DNA of 64,000 nt from positions 186,001 through 250,000 of the forward strand of contig NZ_PDNU01000003.1 of assembly GCF_002631185.1 (NCBI RefSeq). Reading direction: 5' to 3'. Within the stretch, counting starts at the first letter, position 1. Every line of letters begins with the position of its first letter. The translations under genes and the position numbers were made by a program. Source of the stretch: Teichococcus rhizosphaerae (GTDB lineage: Bacteria > Pseudomonadota > Alphaproteobacteria > Acetobacterales > Acetobacteraceae). Positions 61,710-64,000 of the stretch are shown piece after piece. The notes under the pieces are model-generated. The model was not told the origin of the DNA. It did no database searches and was given only the letters and a program-made list of their open reading frames with translations.

Positions 61710-62243
61710 ATGAAGGGGCGGCCGCAGCCACCCATGGGCCTGTTGCGCCGGCTGGACGCGGTGGCGCGCGCCGCCTTCCCGGCGGTGGGCACGGCGCTGC
61801 TGATGGTGCTGACCTCGGCACCCGTCGGCCTGCCCTCGGCGCTGCCGGCGGTGGCGCTGGCTTGCGTCTTCTTCTGGTCGGTGTTCCGGCCTGGCGCCAT
61901 GGGGCCGCCGGCCTGCTTCCTGCTCGGCCTGCTGCAAGACCTTCTGGGCTTCGCGCCGCTCGGCGTCGGGATCCTGACGCTGCTGCTGGCGCATGGCGTG
62001 GCGCTGCGCATCCGCCGCTTCCTGGTGCGGCAGTCCTTCTGGGTGGTATGGCTGGCCTATGCGGGGGTGGCGGCGGCGGCGGCGGCGCTGGGCTTCGTGC
62101 TGCAGGCTGTGCTCTCCTGGCGGCTGCCGGCCCTGGCGCCCGCGCTGGTGCAGTTCGCCCTCAGCGCCGGCTTCTACCCCGCCATCGCGGCGCTGCTGAC
62201 CGGCCTGCACAAGGCGATGCGCCGGGCGGAGGATCGGGCCTGA
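61710..62243 (+). CDS. mreD: MreD, rod-shape membrane protein
   Basis: Integral membrane subunit of the elongasome. The 177-residue product has about five hydrophobic segments and little else; the SVFRPGAMGPPACFLLGLLQDLLGFAPLGVGILTLLL region (about 55-92) is the recognisable MreD core. Called mainly on hydropathy and its place between mreC and mrdA. The next gene begins 1 bp after its stop. Confidence 0.9.
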   Translation: MKGRPQPPMGLLRRLDAVARAAFPAVGTALLMVLTSAPVGLPSALPAVALACVFFWSVFRPGAMGPPACFLLGLLQDLLGFAPLGVGILTLLLAHGVALRIRRFLVRQSFWVVWLAYAGVAAAAAALGFVLQAVLSWRLPALAPALVQFALSAGFYPAIAALLTGLHKAMRRAEDRA

Positions 62244-62244
62244 G

Positions 62245-64000
62245 ATGAGCAAGCGGGACGAGGAACGGCGCCGCGGCGTGTTCACCCGGCGCGCGCTGCT
62301 GCTGGGGGCGGGGCAGCTCGGGCTGTTCGGCTTCCTGGGCTACCGCCTCCAGAAGCTGGCGCTGGAGGAGGGGGACCGCTACGCCACGCTGGCCGAGGAG
62401 AACCGCGTCTCCACCCGCCTGATCGCCCCCCCGCGCGGCCGCATCCTGGACCGGGCGGGACGGGTGGTGGCGGCCAACGACCTGAACTGGCGCGTGCTGC
62501 TGACCGCCGAGCAGGCGGAGGATGTCGGCGCCACGCTGGAAACCTTCGGCCGCCTCGTGCCGCTCACCGAGGCCGAGCGCGCGCGCATCGAGCGCGACAT
62601 CCGCCGCCGCCGCCGCTTCGTGCCGGTGGTGGTGCGGGAGTTCCTGTCCTGGGAGGAGATGGCGCGCATCGAGGTCAACGCGCCGGACCTGCCGGGGATC
62701 AGCGTCGATGTCGGCACCACCCGCCACTACCCCTATGCCGAGCACCTGGCGCATGTGGTGGGCTATGTGGCGCCCCCCGCCGACACGGAGGACGACGACG
62801 ACCCGCTGCTGCTGCTGCCGGGCATCCGCCTCGGCCGCAGCGGCATCGAGCGGCACCACGACCGGGTGCTGCGCGGCCGCGCCGGCACGGTGCAGATGGA
62901 GGTCAACGCCGTGGGCCGCGTCATTCGCGAGTTGGACCGGCGCGAGGGGGTGCGCGGGCAGGACCTGCAGGTCTCGGTCGATGCCGCGCTGCAGAAGGCG
63001 GTGCGCGGCCGGATCGGGGAGGGCACCAGCGTCGTCGTGCTCGATGCCCGCAATGGCGAGGTGCTGGCCATGGCCAGCCAGCCCTCCTTCGACCCCAACC
63101 TGTTCAGCTCCGGCATCTCGGCCGCGCAATGGCGGGAATGGACGCGCAGCCGCGCCACGCCGCTGATCAACAAGACCACCAACGGGCTCTACGCCCCGGG
63201 CTCCACCTTCAAGATGGTGGTGGGCCTGGCCGCGCTGGAGGCCCGGGTGGTGACGCCGGCCGAGCGCATCGTCTGCCCCGGCCACTACGACCTCGGCGAC
63301 AGCCGCTTCCACTGCTGGCAGCGGCGCGGCCATGGCGGCATGGATCTCCGCGCGGCGCTGAAGCATTCCTGCGACGTCTATTTCTACGAGGCGGCGCGCC
63401 GCATGGGCATCGACCGCATCGCCGCCATGGCCAAGCGCCTCGGCCTCGGTGTCGATCTGGAGCTGGAGCTGCCGGGCACCCGGCCGGGCTTCGTCCCCAC
63501 GCGCGAATGGCGCACCCGCCAGGGCAAGGCCTGGAACCTGGGAGACACGGTGGTGCATGGCATCGGCCAGGGCTTCTACCAGCTCACGCCGCTCTCGCTC
63601 GCCACCATGACGGCGCGGCTCGCCACGGGGCGGGCGGTGCAGCCGCACCTGACCCGCGCCATTGGCGGCCAGCCCGTGCGCGGGGTGAGGGCGGAGGACT
63701 GGCCGGGCCTCGGCCTGCCGGAGCGCGACCTGCGGCTGGTGCGGGAGGCGATGTGGGCGGTGGTGAACGAGGAGGGCGGCACCGCGCGCGTGGCGCGGCT
63801 GCCCGCCGCCCTGGGGGCCATGGCGGGCAAGACCGGCACCACCCAGGTGCGCCGCGTCTCGCGCGAGCAGCGCGAGCGCGGCTTCCGAGTGGAGACGCTG
63901 CCGCGCGAATGGCGGCCCCATGCCCTGTTTGTGGCCTTCGCGCCCTATGAGAACCCGCAATACGCCCTCTCGGTGGTGGTGGAGCACGGCACCAGCGGCT
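62245..64000 (+). CDS. mrdA: PBP2/MrdA, peptidoglycan DD-transpeptidase (3' end outside window)
   Basis: Elongation-specific class B penicillin-binding protein. About 585 residues are visible: a short basic N-terminus, one membrane helix (about 17-37), pedestal/dimerisation domain (about 55-230, starting APPRGRILDRAGRVVA) and the transpeptidase domain with Ser320-x-x-Lys323 (APGSTFKM), Ser375-Cys-Asp (KHSCDVYFYE) and Lys529-Thr-Gly-Thr. The ATG at 62245 follows the mreD stop by 1 bp. All catalytic motifs are inside the window; only the C-terminus is cut. rodA is expected next. Confidence 0.95.
   Translation, partial: MSKRDEERRRGVFTRRALLLGAGQLGLFGFLGYRLQKLALEEGDRYATLAEENRVSTRLIAPPRGRILDRAGRVVAANDLNWRVLLTAEQAEDVGATLETFGRLVPLTEAERARIERDIRRRRRFVPVVVREFLSWEEMARIEVNAPDLPGISVDVGTTRHYPYAEHLAHVVGYVAPPADTEDDDDPLLLLPGIRLGRSGIERHHDRVLRGRAGTVQMEVNAVGRVIRELDRREGVRGQDLQVSVDAALQKAVRGRIGEGTSVVVLDARNGEVLAMASQPSFDPNLFSSGISAAQWREWTRSRATPLINKTTNGLYAPGSTFKMVVGLAALEARVVTPAERIVCPGHYDLGDSRFHCWQRRGHGGMDLRAALKHSCDVYFYEAARRMGIDRIAAMAKRLGLGVDLELELPGTRPGFVPTREWRTRQGKAWNLGDTVVHGIGQGFYQLTPLSLATMTARLATGRAVQPHLTRAIGGQPVRGVRAEDWPGLGLPERDLRLVREAMWAVVNEEGGTARVARLPAALGAMAGKTGTTQVRRVSREQRERGFRVETLPREWRPHALFVAFAPYENPQYALSVVVEHGTSG

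Overview
This 64 kb window is a gene-dense, very GC-rich stretch of an alphaproteobacterial chromosome and consists almost entirely of core genes. The strongest taxonomic clue is a circularly permuted, two-piece tmRNA gene, which is characteristic of Alphaproteobacteria. LpxI in place of LpxH, an alpha-type SspB and the protein sequences themselves agree with this. An Acetobacteraceae/Roseomonas-like source is my best inference, not something the sequence proves. No insertion sequence, phage, CRISPR array, tRNA or rRNA gene was found.

Layout. 1-6.8 kb (+): envelope biogenesis cluster bamA (5' end cut by the window), skp/ompH, lpxD, fabZ, lpxA, lpxI, then gloA. 6.9-9.5 kb: a hot-dog thioesterase (-) and minCDE (+). 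9.6-11.2 kb (-): MarR regulator, small unknown protein, EamA transporter. 11.3-17 kb (-): tamA-tamB. 17-19.1 kb (+): M20 amidohydrolase and aldo/keto reductase. 19.2-21.4 kb (-): aroE-coaE-dnaQ with 4-bp overlaps. 21.5-24.5 kb: gshB, a YeiH-type membrane protein and its divergent LysR regulator. 24.6-33.3 kb (-): ftsB-like gene, eno, pyrG, secG, a GAF/HisKA_2 histidine kinase, cinA C-domain protein, pgpA, lytic transglycosylase. 33.4-34.9 kb (+): dapA, smpB. 34.9-42.2 kb (-): ribbon-helix-helix protein, class II fumarase, a proline/tyrosine-rich exported protein, VOC and RidA proteins, class I fumarase, sspB, ssrA (tmRNA), gldA. 42.5-49.2 kb: thyX, a small membrane protein, mrp (-), hflK-hflC-DUF2065-degP. 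49.3-59 kb: serB (-), miaA, ilvB-ilvH-ilvC, a zinc metallopeptidase, a puuE-like gene, a leucine-rich leader peptide and leuA. 59.3-64 kb: small lipoprotein (-) and mreB-mreC-mreD-mrdA, the last cut by the window end.

How the genes work together. Three themes recur. Outer-membrane and wall assembly: BamA, Skp, lipid A acylation, TamAB, DegP, lytic transglycosylase, Mre/PBP2, Min and FtsB. Trans-translation and proteolysis: smpB, ssrA and sspB lie within about 6.6 kb, and HflKC and DegP are nearby. Branched-chain amino acid synthesis: ilvBHC and leuA, the latter preceded by what looks like a previously unannotated Leu-codon attenuator. Convergent gene ends are commonly closed by perfect GC-rich hairpins. 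Several gene junctions carry short tandem duplications of 12-16 bp.

The most rewarding non-protein features are the permuted tmRNA with the tag ANDNSREAVALAA, the leuA leader peptide with alternative hairpins, a 16-bp AT-rich palindrome upstream of gldA, and a 14-bp triplicated repeat that bridges fumC and the ribbon-helix-helix gene. I saw no clearly novel multi-gene system.
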